Source: Pyrenula massariospora
Lineage: Eukaryota > Ascomycota > Eurotiomycetes > Pyrenulales > Pyrenulaceae
Direction of reading: 5' to 3'
DNA length: 64,000 bases
NCBI GenBank assembly: GCA_021030905.1
Contig: JAGFMI010000002.1
Span: 1,550,001 to 1,614,000 of the forward strand
Positions within the stretch are counted from its first letter, which is position 1, and each line of letters starts with the position of its first letter. A program made the position numbers and the translations under genes. Of the stretch, positions 11,807 through 22,617 are shown one piece after another. The notes under the pieces were generated by a model that was not told the DNA's origin, searched no databases, and saw nothing but the letters and a program-made list of their open reading frames with translations.

Positions 11807-13195
11807 TCAAGCCTGCTTCTCGAACTCCCTGCTCTCTCCAATATCGCAGACATCGAAAACGCCCTCCTCTTTCACCCCCTTCCATGCCAACGCTTCCTTT
11901 AACCTCCTCGGTGGCTCCAAGACATCCTCCTCCGTCAGCACCCACGTTCCCCAGTGTATCCCCATGGCCCTCTTACACTTGGTGTCGAGAAAGATGTTCA
12001 CCGAGTCCTTCGGGTTCGCGTGCATGGGGCTCATCACGAACCGCGGCATGTACGCGCCGATCGGGATCAGACCGAGATCGAACGGCCCGCGGTGTTCGCC
12101 GATCTGCTTGAACGCGGGGCAGGTGGGGAGGTGGGCGAGGTCCGGGTTGTAGTCTTCTTCGGAGTTGTCAGGGAGGCGGGGGACCGTGCGGTAGCCGGTG
12201 TCGCCGCCAAAGTAGACGGAGGAGGATTGGGGCCCGGAGGTGACGGACCAGGAAGACCAGAGGGTGTGGCAGCGGTCGTTGATGCTGCGGTTGGCGAGAT
12301 GTTGGCAGGGGAGGCTGGAGATGCGGGCGGTAATTGTGTCGGGGGAGGAGGATGAGGGAGTCTTTTCCGGGGTTGTGACGGAGGAGCTCGTTGAGGCAGA
12401 TGATTTTGTAGGATTCGAGGAAGGGGTGAGTGTCAGGTCGACTTCATCCCACCAGTCGAGTTCGGTGACGTTTTTGATGCCGCTGTCGAGGAACCATTTC
12501 TTGTTGCCAAGGGGGGCGATGAATTGGCAATTGGGGTGAAGGCGGGAGATTTCGCGGACGGTCGGGAGGGAGAGGTGGTCGTAGTGGTTGTGCGAGATTA
12601 TGACAGCATCAATCGTCGGGATATCGGCGATCTTGCAAGGCATTTCTGTGTAGCGTTTGGGACTCGTCCCCAGTCAGTACATTGTAATCAGCATAGAAGT
12701 CAGAATCTGGGAGACCTACCCAAGCCAAGAGAAGGGCGAGCAGCGGTCTTCAAAGACTGGGTCGAAAAGAACCCTCAGGCCACCAGGAAACTCCACATAG
12801 TAGCATGCATGACCCAGCCACGTCGCGCGAAGTTGGGGAGTTTCCCTCGACCCTAGAAACTCTGGCTTCCGCACAGGAACAGTCGGGGGCGTGGTGTCTG
12901 GAGTATTTCCGCCGACGATCCTCCGCCGTATCATAGCGGAAACAATTGAAAGGGGTGCCATCTCGGAAAAGCTGTCCCAAGGATTTGTGAAGCCTCCATG
13001 TTTCTTGTGATGTGCTTTGTTTTTGGTCAACGAGTCGTCCGGCCGTGCGCTGGCTTTAGTGGGAGCTGCTAACGAGGCAGCGTAAAGAATAGCGGAAGTG
13101 CTGGAGCTCATTCTGCGTGGTGGTCGAGTGTTTGATCTCCTTGGAGCTTTGCGGAGCCGAGAGGTGCGAAAGATGAACGGCAACGAAAAGCGCAT
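11807..13195 (-). CDS. NAPE-hydrolysing phospholipase D-like metallo-beta-lactamase
   Basis: Proteins of this family (NAPE-PLD) cleave N-acyl-phosphatidylethanolamine to N-acylethanolamine and phosphatidic acid, using two zinc ions in a metallo-beta-lactamase fold, usually at internal membranes. Exons 13195-12720 and 12662-11807 total 444 codons (443 aa). [15 protein letters not shown] and [17 protein letters not shown] are the family's first strands. HNHYDHL is the metal-binding HxHxDH motif (as HNHYDH). YFGGDTGY provides a further ligand, and GIHWGTW near the end provides the last His. The N-terminal 60 residues are Arg/Ser-rich and may target an organelle. The first ATG in frame is at 13195; an internal ATG about 28 codons on (MSSSTS) is an alternative. 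The gene is divergent from the BCS1-like gene, only 365 bases away. Confidence 0.9.
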
Positions 13196-13560
13196 TGGCA
13201 ACAGTGGAAGCAAACAAGAGAGGGATACTTAGGAAAGAATGCACTCTTTATAAGACGTCAGCATGATATGTTACAAAGGGGATAGCCTAACCACAGCCGG
13301 ACCAACTTCATTGAAGAGGCTGCACTCCAAGCGTGCAAAATACAGCTTAAGGCCGAAGTGCAGCGGCTTCCGCGGGCGAAAAACGCTCCGTCGGGTATCT
13401 TGAGTGACGTCGATGGCTAGCTTGCATTTTTGACGCGTCTTGCCTCAGTTTTTTTTTGGAGGCTTTCGCGCCGTGACATCGTCAAGCATGATGATCCAAA
13501 CTCTATGTGTTCGTTTTGAACTGGAGCGGAGCGTCTAATTATTTTAGGAGTGCGCCATAT
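13196..13560. promoter_or_regulatory. Short divergent promoter region
   Basis: It separates the starts of the phospholipase (minus) and the BCS1-like ATPase (plus), so it must contain both promoters and leaders. It contains a T-run near 13450. No specific factor site can be claimed. Confidence 0.4.
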
Positions 13561-15159
13561 ATGGCAGAAGGCAATCAAAATGCTTCAACCACTGTGACTA
13601 CTGGCGAAGCTCCAAGACCTGACTTTCTGAAAGGACTCGTTCCACCGGATGCTGGCGGAGATGGGGGCCTTATTGCGCGACTGTCGAACAATCCTTTCTT
13701 CACCGCAGTATGTGACTCCAGCGCAACTCAGAAGCTTTCTGATCGATTTCCTTAGGGATTTGGTCTTGCTGCCTTGGGCGCTGCAGCGAAGATTGCCCAA
13801 GGAGGCTTGCGCCGTGGCGCGCTGCTTCTCCGCGAGCGATTGCTCTTGAATGTTGAAGTCAACATCAAGGATGAATCATACCCTTGGGTCCTTGATTGGA
13901 TGACCCGCCATCAACGGGCGCACCTATCACACTCTACGGTAAAATCCCAAAATGGGTCACGAAAGGTTGGAGAGGAGAAGCAAAGCTTCAGTGAGGCCAT
14001 TTTCCATAGACTCACTCCGCGTGTGCGGAACCTCTCTGTCGAGACGGAAAAAATTGTGAATCCAAATGGCTCAATGCAAACGCAGTTTTCGCTACACCCG
14101 GGTCTGGGTAGACACTTCCTCCGCTATAGAAATGCATTTATTATGGTGAACAGGCAGCGAGACGAGAAAGCCAGGGAGCTTTCGTCGGGACGCCCGTGGG
14201 AGACCATCACGCTAACGACTTTATACCATCACAGACAGGTTTTTGAGAGCATATTCAGCGAGGCCCATGCTTTGGCATCGAGAGCTCAGCAGGGAAAGAC
14301 CGTCATTTACAAATCGTGGAGCACGCAGTGGCAGCCCTTTGGAGAGCCCCGAAGGAAACGGCCCCTCGACTCAGTGATCCTCGATCGCGGCGTTAAAGAA
14401 CGGATCCTGGACGACATTAAAGACTTCATCGACTCTGCGAAATGGTATTACGACCGTGGCATCCCGTACCGACGCGGATATCTGCTCCATGGACCACCGG
14501 GCGGCGGAAAATCATCTTTCATCCAAGCCTTGGCTGGCTACCTGGATTATGATATTGCCATTGTCAATCTCAGTGAGCACGGACTCACGGACGACAGGCT
14601 ACACCACCTACTCATGAACCTGCCAAAGAGGACGATCGCTCTTCTCGAAGACGTTGACGCAGCTTTCAGCACCCGACGTGCTCAAACCGAAGCCGATGGA
14701 TATCAGGGCGCCAATGTGACCTTTTCGGGCCTTCTCAACGCCTTGGATGGGGTCGCGAGCGCAGAGGAAAGAATCGTCTTTATGACGACCAACCATGTCG
14801 AGCGGCTAGATGAGGCGCTGGTCAGGCCAGGAAGGGTTGATTTTACCGTTCGGATTGGTGAAACGACAACATACCAAGCTGAGCAGCTCTGGGACCGGTT
14901 CTACGGCGACTCTGAAGGTAGTGCCAGATTCAAAAGAGAGTTTATTGCCAAGCTCGTCAGGCTCGGCTGCGTCTCCGACGACGGTAGAGATGCCGGAGGA
15001 CTTGGAACCAGCACGGCGGCTCTGCAAGGATTGTTTCTGTATAATAAAGGGAACATGCAAGGCGCCGTCGCGATGACCGACTACTTGGTAGCACAAGGAC
15101 CAGAGAGAGAGGATCCCAGGCGGGGGTTTCCGGAGAGGGCGACGCAACGAATCGGGTGA
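13561..15159 (+). CDS. BCS1-like mitochondrial AAA ATPase
   Basis: Bcs1 is an inner-membrane AAA translocase that moves the folded Rieske iron-sulfur protein into respiratory complex III; fungi carry several paralogs. Exons 13561-13707 and 13756-15159 give 516 aa. The region around residues 50-270 matches the BCS1 N-terminal domain, with a membrane segment near 50-65 (GFGLAALGAAAKIAQGGL). Motifs include VIYKSWSTQW and RPLDSVILDRGVKERILDDI. The AAA module has Walker A GPPGGGKSSF at about 295, Walker B ALLEDVDAAF, sensor TTNHVERLDEALVRPGRVD and an intact arginine-finger region. The C-terminus is short. Strong family call; whether it is the true Bcs1 ortholog or one of the fungal paralogs is unsettled. 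Confidence 0.92.
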
Positions 15160-17102
15160 TTCACTGATTCTGCTGAGTGTCCACTAACAAATCTTGGCGA
15201 TGTTCTACATGGTCAAGCTTTTTCTTCTACGCCAATATTGCGCTACCACATGCAAGTTTACTCTGACCGAGCGGCGTGGAATCGAGGCGCAGAGACCGAG
15301 TAGTGTGTAATATCACACAAGTTCTCGTGTGCCGTTAAGGTTCACAGAATTCTTTCGTGTCACCTGAAACATTGGCAGAGATGCAGCTGAGATTGGGATT
15401 ATCAGGCAAACTGCAGGCCCGGCGATCTGGAGTGGAGGAGACAGGCACGACAGGTCGGATCCCATTGCCACATGGCTCGTATTATAGATTTTTGTGACGT
15501 GGTTGGTTGGTCCCCACATCACGAAGAGAGAGACACCAGGCAGCCTAAGAGTACAGGCGTGGAGGCAAGGCTTCGCGCGGTGACCTTCCGTCTAAATCTG
15601 TTCCTACATCGACGATTATTCGGGGACGCACATGTGTTCTGGGGTCTCGAGAAAGCAAAAAGACGCCCTTGCTCGGGCTTCTTCCTGGCCGCGTGATATT
15701 ATTCTATGCCGCTTTCTTGTCAGTTGGATGCGCTTAGCAGCCAGAATGCAATGTTGCAAGGATGAGGCTAGGTGGCTGCATCGTAGAAGGTACGGGGGCA
15801 GAAAGTCCATTGCTACCCTGGACGGCAGTGGCCATCTCGAAGGGTGTGATGGTGGTGAGAGCGGCTGGCTTGTGGGTTCGCGTCAGCGTCTGCCGATCGA
15901 TTCGGTCTTGTCGGGCAGTGGAACATGAGACTGGGAGGGCAAATAATGACCCGAATGGCACGATGCTTCAAAGTTCTCACATACTAATTTTTAGAGGTGG
16001 AGGCAGCCAGGTCTTGGTGCTCTTGGAAGTTTGAAGGTCTGCGCTTGCCCACCAATCTGATTTCCGAACCCCCGAACCGTTACAGCGGGTATCACATGAT
16101 AGCAGGGTTGCCGCCAGTATCGCACGCTTATTAGCGGAGTGATTGCCAGCCTCCGGCGTTCTGCTGCCCGTTGGAGGCAAGCCTGGACGGCCGGTCCTCG
16201 GGTATTGGCTGAACCAGCGCTGGGGTGAGCAGCCCGCATCTCATCACTCACTGAAGCTCCAGCCTCCTGCGCTGGCCTCGCGCAGGCAACATGCAGAGCA
16301 GCACCAGACTCTTCGCCATCTCGCGCATCAGGTGCAGTATCGTCCCGTTGATCTTCAGCTCCTGCATTTACGCCTTCCTGATCGGCCTTGTGAGAGGAGA
16401 GAACGAGGGACGCTTTGATTTGATCCTTTCTCCTACGAAGATGAATCTACCTGATGGCGCACTTTTCGATATTGCTTTCTCCGACTTCAGACGACACCTT
16501 GCGGTTCTGCGGATGGCTCCTCTTGGCTCTCGTTCGGCCGTTATGCCACCTATCGCATGGGGCGTCCGCTAGCTCTCGTCTTTCCCCGCCGAAAACCCCA
16601 GACTCTTCACGGGTTGCCATGCCTTTGGCCCCAAAATCACTAGCCGTTGACTTCGAGAGTCTGGCCGCTAGCGTCAGGTCGGCTAGACAACTTTAAGCAC
16701 GACCCTGCACCAGGATCCTCGGGTGGGGCTCGTTGGATGGCATGGCCGCACGTAGAACTGCGAGATGGCCAGGATACGACCCTGAGCCTGGGGCAGCGGC
16801 GAAGATGCACCAAGGTCGGTCAAGAACAGGCAGCCCGGTCGGTATGGTATATCCAATCACGGATCTGGACAGTTGTTTTTCAATTAATGCAAGCCCCATG
16901 TTGTGGGGGACCATCGGGCGAGCATCCAGCCTACGCGGTGGTGTGCCCTCCGTTCCAGATCATACAAGAGATCCTGCCTCCCCCCGATCTCTCGATACTT
17001 TTCTGAGGTTGCTCTCTTATTTTGCCTGTTCTTCGGGGGTAGCAGGACTGGGTCGTCATACGTTTATCGGTCAATAGACCTTTTCAGCAGCGGACCGTCA
17101 CC
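15160..17102. other. 1.9-kb intergenic region upstream of the sugar transporter
   Basis: No frame here looks like a protein; the longer open stretches are of biased composition and match nothing. The right third is the transporter promoter and holds three CreA-like sites, listed separately. No transposon ends, tandem repeats or RNA genes were recognised. Confidence 0.45.
16723..16908 (+). promoter_or_regulatory. Cluster of CreA-like sites
   Basis: Three matches to the SYGGRG consensus of the carbon-catabolite repressor CreA/Cre1 lie within 400 bases of the sugar-transporter ATG: GTGGGG at 16723, CTGGGG at 16788 and GTGGGG at 16903. Such six-base motifs are common by chance, so the evidence is the clustering and the nature of the downstream gene. 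Repression of the transporter by glucose is inference. Confidence 0.3.
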
Positions 17103-18792
17103 ATGAAGACCTTCTACAACGTATACCTCATTTGCGGTTTCGCCGCCCTAGGTAAGATTCATCAAATCGCACTGGATCCAGTGGCTGATATTGGTCAGGC
17201 GGCGGGCTCTTTGGTTTCGATATCTCTAGTATGTCGGGCGTGTTAGGGACAAAAGCTTACACCAACTACTTTGGCGTGAATGGACAGTATCGCCAGGGAG
17301 GCATCACATGTGCCATGCCTTTTGGATCTCTCGTCGGCGCTCTAGGTAGCAGTTTTATTGCGGACAGATTCTCCCGAAAGGCTGCGATCCAGATCTCTTG
17401 TGTTCTATGGATTATTGGATCAATCCTCATGACTGCCGCCAATGGCATTCCTCTCTTGGTCGTTGGCCGTGTCATCGCCGGCTTTTGTGTTGGAATCGCC
17501 TCGGCTATGGTCCCTGTTTATCAAAGCGAGATTGCACCAAAGGAAATAAGAGGCCGTGTGGTGTCACTCCAACAATGGGCAATTACCTGGGGTATTCTAA
17601 TTCAGTACTTTATCCAGTATGGAGCCTCCTTCACTGGCGGCGGGCCGAAGAACCCCCACCAGGGTAGTGCCGCTTTCAGAATCCCGTGGGGAGTCCAGAT
17701 GGTCCCTGGTTTCATCCTTTTCTTCGGCATGTTCTTCTTCCCCAAGTCCCCTCGCTGGCTTGCGAGCAAAGATCGTTGGGAAGAGGCCATTCGGGTTCTT
17801 GCCAATCTCCACGGTGGTGTAAGCTGGATCCTTCCCCACCCGCCGAAGCCCTCAAGCGTGATACTAACTTGCTCTAGGGCGATGTCAACCATCCCAAGGT
17901 CCTTGCTGAATACCAGGAAATCGAGGAGGCACTTCGCCTAGAGCGTGAGAACAACGCCAGCAGCTTTGCTCAGCTTGTGGAACCCAGAATCTTCAAGCGC
18001 GTCATCCTTGGGGTGTCCATCCAGATGTGGTCTCAACTGTGTGGTATGAACGTCATGATGTACTACATTGTTTACATTATGGAGTCTGTGGGTATCGGCA
18101 ACGCATTGCTCGCGTCTTCAATTCAATACATTCTTAACACGGCCTTGACCTTACCCGCTATCCTGTACTTGGACAAGTTTGGACGGCGGCCGGCCTTGAT
18201 CTATGGATTCGGCTTTGGCGCTGTTTTCCTATACATCTCTGGTGCCCTCCAAGCCGTGTATGGGTCACCAAACCCGAAGACCGATCCTCAGCTCGATGCC
18301 ATTTCGTGGGTCATTCAGAATCACGACGACGTTGGCAAAGCAATCATTGCCATGACTTACCTCTTCGTCTGCTGTTTCGCGACAACGATCGGCCCCACCT
18401 CCTGGACGTACCCAGCCGAGATCTTCCCGGCCAAAGTCCGGGCTAAAGCGGTGAGTTTGGCGACGGCCTCCAACTGGATTTGGAACGCAGCGCTTGCCTT
18501 TGGTGTCCCACCTCTGCTGTACAGCATCAACTGGAAGATGTACATGATCTTCGGCACCTTTAATGCGGCTGGCTCCATCCACATGTTCCTTACCGCACCG
18601 GAGACCAAGGGTTACACATTGGAAGAAATGGACGATGTGTTTGAGAGCGGCCGTTGGGCGTGGCAGAGCCAACCCAAGGTCAGCCGTCTTGACGAGCTTC
18701 AGCAGGAAATTGAGGAGGGGAACCTCAAGGTTTCGGCTCCAAACGAGGTTCAGCATGAGACCGTGGCGCCAGCGGACAAGGAGAAGGTTTGA
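17103..18792 (+). CDS. MFS sugar transporter (hexose/quinate-like)
   Basis: This is a twelve-helix major facilitator of the sugar porter family, importing a sugar or related polyol across the plasma membrane by proton symport. Exons 17103-17151, 17199-17818 and 17878-18792 give 527 aa. Seen motifs: GGGLFGFDISSMSGV at the first helix, DRFSRK after helix 2, RVIAGFCVGIASAMVPVYQSE, PKEIRGR, FFPKSPRWL before the central loop, QLCGMNVMMYY in helix 7, DKFGRRPAL, PAEIFPAKVRAKA, and PETKGYTLEEMD at the end. These are the standard family signatures, with PESPR changed to PKSPR. The intron positions close the reading frame exactly. The substrate cannot be read from sequence. A carbon-source response is suggested by the upstream CreA-like sites. 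Confidence 0.93.
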
Positions 18793-19827
18793 CTACCGTG
18801 CGATGGAAAAGGAATGGGGATCTGGAATGGAGACATTTAATTGATTTGGGTAGCGAAATTATCATGGTCCGACGAGAAATAATCCATCTGTTCATCAAAA
18901 GTCGAAGTATAATAATTTCGCTAGTAAAAACTGTGATAAGTGCACAGCACCTACAAGTCAACTCACCTCTGACGTGGTCGCGTGTGGTCGTGTCATCCGG
19001 GGCTGCTGGCTTGGGTGTCCTTCCACAACCGGGACACCTGTCGTGCCATTAAGGCCCGAACCCGACAAGTCATGATTCAGTCGCGGCGGGCAGGTGTTCT
19101 AAAAACAGCTCTCTCCAGGTACTTCATGCGGCGGCAGCCTTTATCCGTGTCTGCAAGGTGTCTTTCCACACCACACCCTAACCCTGACTTGTAGCATCTC
19201 CCATTGGCCTCGATGAAGCCTCATTTGCTGGCCGGAGCCTATCACACCTCTCGAGGGTCTGCTGCTTTCCCGTCGGGCGGTTCCTGGAGCTCCGGCCAAT
19301 GGGCGTCGGGGAGCCTCATGCTCTAAGCGCCCGCCCTTCCATCCTCACGCAAGCCGGGTCACCCCCGACCTCGCCATGTTGCGCTCTATTGGACGAAGCT
19401 CGCCCTTGATTGCGCAATTGAGAGAGAACGGAGCCCGACTATCAGAAAGTCCTGGTTCCTTCGAATACGCACTCTGTAGGTCTAGCTGGCCCGCGTTCCG
19501 CTTCGAGACACCATCTGCCATGCTAGCATGCGATCGCCCTTGGCTGGCGGTAATGGACATTTCTTTCATCCAAGGCAAAAATTCTGTATATTCATGCAAT
19601 CCACAGTCTGTATACTCTCTCCTTCCCCACCATAAGTGACAGGCTCACTCTGTCGTTGTTTTGAAACATTCAATTCTACCCTCCCTAGAACATGGTTATT
19701 GTTTACTCGAATGCAGGCCATTCGTGATTAATTTTTTTTCTCTACGAAGTTGCGGACAGTCCTCGAACCTGCCCGTAAAAGCCTCTGCCCTTCCTTTCTT
19801 GGACCAAAGAAGAGTCGAAGCAATACG
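18793..19827. other. Intergenic, no gene seen
   Basis: This is the 3' flank of the transporter and the presumed promoter and leader of the next plus-strand gene. No TATA box, repeats or RNA genes were identified. An in-frame extension upstream of the next gene to 19750 begins with a non-preferred start and was not adopted. Confidence 0.4.
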
Positions 19828-21895
19828 ATGGCCACTAATAATCAGAATTTCCACTTATTTCCTTCGCCAGTCAAGAGGGTGAAGCCATCAAACAACCCGT
19901 TCCTCCAATCTGCAAGTCGATCTCGACATTCGCAGACCATCTCGCCAGTCGAAGAGGAGAATGCAAAGAGCTTTGGAAAAGCCGAATCACTCGTTGTTAC
20001 AGTCACCGAGCACACCAGCCCTGTTCAGCCTCCTGCCGCGGTGCACCTTAATAGAGACCGTTCTGAGACCCCATCTCCTATGGAACAGCCCCAAGAGAAC
20101 CATAGTCCAACATCCGTCAGGGCAATCAAGAGTCCCGACTATCCACCAGCGGCCTCAAGCCCTCAAAGTCCGAAGATGAAAGAAGGTCCTTCCCATAGCC
20201 GGCCAACACCGCCTCTGCCAATGCGTTCCATGTTCCCCCGGTACGATTTCAACCGCCCACTCCACCAACAACATTACGTTCCGCAGGGGCCAGTCAATCC
20301 GCAGGTAGCACGGGAAGCAGTCACTCGTGGTGAATACTCACCCGGGGTCGTTTCTCCATCCCTTTCGGATGCGTTCACCGGAGGACCGAGGACAGCGCCT
20401 TCCAGTGTGGTGGACTTTCCTATCGATGATCAAGATGTTCCCAATGTGGAAATCTCTAGCCTACGTGATCTGGACGTTCTATGGAAAGCGGCCAATGGTC
20501 AAGGTCCGGACATAGCCGTCGCAGACTTCACATTACAGGTTGTCCGGTAAGCAGATGATCTCTTTTCTACCGAAGGTTATTCCTGAGATTTTGTTGACAT
20601 GACCTAGCACCACCCCAATGACTTTCTCAATTGGCCTCTCGCAGTCGCAGCCTTTCTACCACCTCAAAACTTTCTCTACAAATGAGCTAGCTATCACACG
20701 ATACCATCCTTCTCGTCCGAAAAAGCTTCCTATCCTCCGCCTCGGGATCGAGGACCCTGTTCGGCGCCTTCCCCCCAATGATGGGCTCGTGAGCTACATC
20801 TTTCCCAAGCTGGCAGCTATGCTCGCGATGGAACAAGCTTCTAAGTTGACAGAGCAGTATAGTCTAGCCTCGACAACGAAGGACGACATGGAGAAAGAAG
20901 CTGTAGCTAGAGCCGCAGCTCAAGAGGCAAGCTATTTGAGATGGGACGACGCCGAGCAACGCTACGAGCTCGTCCACCCTGCCGTCGGGAAATCGTGGGA
21001 CGAAGTCTCGAATGACCGCCAAAACTCATCAACTTCACATACCTCTCCTCCACCGCTCCCAATCACCATCACCCAATCAACTCCCCACTCCGCCCCAACG
21101 ATAACCATCCACTCCCCCTTTCCCCCTTCCCCGTCCCCATCCTCTCCCCACCTGTCTACCATCCCCGCCAACCTCCGCTCCTCCACAATTCCCCTTCAAG
21201 ACCTCCCTACATCCTCCCCCCAATTCCCATCGCTTGCCTCCCTCTCCCTCTCCACCCACCCCCCAACCCTCCAAATCTCCGCCCAACGAATCCTCACCCT
21301 CCTCCCCTCCCTCTACGCAATCGACTCCCTCGTCGCCTCCCTCCTGGCCGTCTCCCTCGCCGACCCAACCGTCAACGCCCACCTCTCCTCCATCCCCCTC
21401 ACCGCCCCCGCCATCCCCTCTTCGTCTCTCTCCCGCCGCGGCCCCGCCTCCATCGCCGGCAGCGTCGCCACCCACGCCACCGGCTTCCCGGGCCGCATCT
21501 ATACGACGCTCGCCGAACGCGAAGATGCCGAGCGCGACATGCCCAGCCGCTCCGAGACTACCCTTGTCGGCTCCCCCGACTCCGCCGCGGCACCGAAGAA
21601 ACCGTGGAAACTCCTCTCTCTGCGAGGGCAAAAACCAACCTCTCCATCAACCAGAGGGAAAAAAGGAAAGAGCCGCAAGCGCCAGATCACGGTGACAGAG
21701 TACGACCTGGAGGCGTACGGGACGTACCAGGCGGGGAGCCGGGAGGGGCAGAAGCTGCCCGGGGTGACGCGGGGGATTCTGGAGGTGATGTTTTGGCTGT
21801 TGCGGTGCGTGGTGTGGGGGTTGACGGTGGTCGTTGAGGCGCTGGCGTGGTGCTTGGTTAATGGGAGTCGGGTTGTGACTAGTGAGCGGTTTTAG
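19828..21895 (+). CDS. Conserved ascomycete protein of unknown function, long disordered regions
   Basis: Exons 19828-20546 and 20608-21895 join in frame to 668 aa. The start MATNNQNFHLFPSP opens a long Ser/Pro-rich disordered region (about 1-200). A more ordered segment follows around 200-370 (for example ISSLRDLDVLWKAANGQ, then FSIGLSQSQPFYHLKTFST and VSYIFPKLAAMLAMEQ). After a very Pro/Ser-rich stretch of 150 residues there is a short hydrophobic region near 470-500. The C-terminus has a basic patch and a hydrophobic helix of about 25 residues (GILEVMFWLLRCVVWGLTVV), a possible membrane anchor. I recognise the FPSP opening as common in uncharacterised ascomycete proteins but assign no function. 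Confidence 0.75.
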
Positions 21896-22617
21896 AGGGA
21901 GCATGATTTGGAGGGAAGGGGGAGTTGGGCTTGATAGTGCGTGTTTGGGAGGTTATGGGATAGGTTGATGATGTGGATTTATAATTTGGGGTTACGATAA
22001 ATATCTTGGTTATTGGGGGTTAAGAGTGCATGTTTAGGTTATGTGGTGGACGGTATTACAGTACCAGGTTTTGACGACTTTTTACCACGGGATGCCTGGA
22101 ATGGATGGATGGATGGACGACTCGAGAGGACTTACAGTGAGATGGGGGATGGTAATCGGTGGCCCGCGTAAAGAAGGTTTAACGGCAGAGACATAAGGTT
22201 CATTCTTATTCATAATTCGAAACTCTCATTTGACCTGCGTTCTTTATCCTGGCCGTGAAGTGACTGAGTTTTGTGTTGCTATCTTCTCTCTATCGATCGG
22301 AGTTCAATAACACATGAGCCCAGCTTGCTGGATGCTGAGGGACTACGCTGTCAGCATTCGTCGGTTTGCAGCTACCGTTGAGTTAAGGACTTTAACTAGA
22401 GGCATTTTTGGGAGGGAAGTCGGTCAGAAGTGTCGAGACAAGCGATGCTGTGTATGGTAGGACATTGCGACTGTCTGATCCGCCGTCTCACGAAATGGCG
22501 ATGTTGAATCGAGTCCTGAGTCGTAGACCAAATGATGGCGGCCAAAGTCGTAGAAGAAGTCAAATGCTCCCTGTGAGAGAGCTCCCATCGCGACTTACAC
22601 CAAGCCTTTACCCGTCC
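21896..22617. other. Convergent 3' intergenic region
   Basis: This lies between the 3' ends of the disordered-protein gene and the peptidase gene. It has a G/T-rich start and a short GGAT microsatellite near 22105. No gene was seen; an open frame entering from the peptidase region is only its antisense shadow. Confidence 0.45.

Noticed and set aside
11688-12643. Long plus-strand frames opposite the phospholipase gene
   Set aside because: They are antisense shadows of the high-GC coding strand; only the minus strand carries metallo-beta-lactamase motifs.
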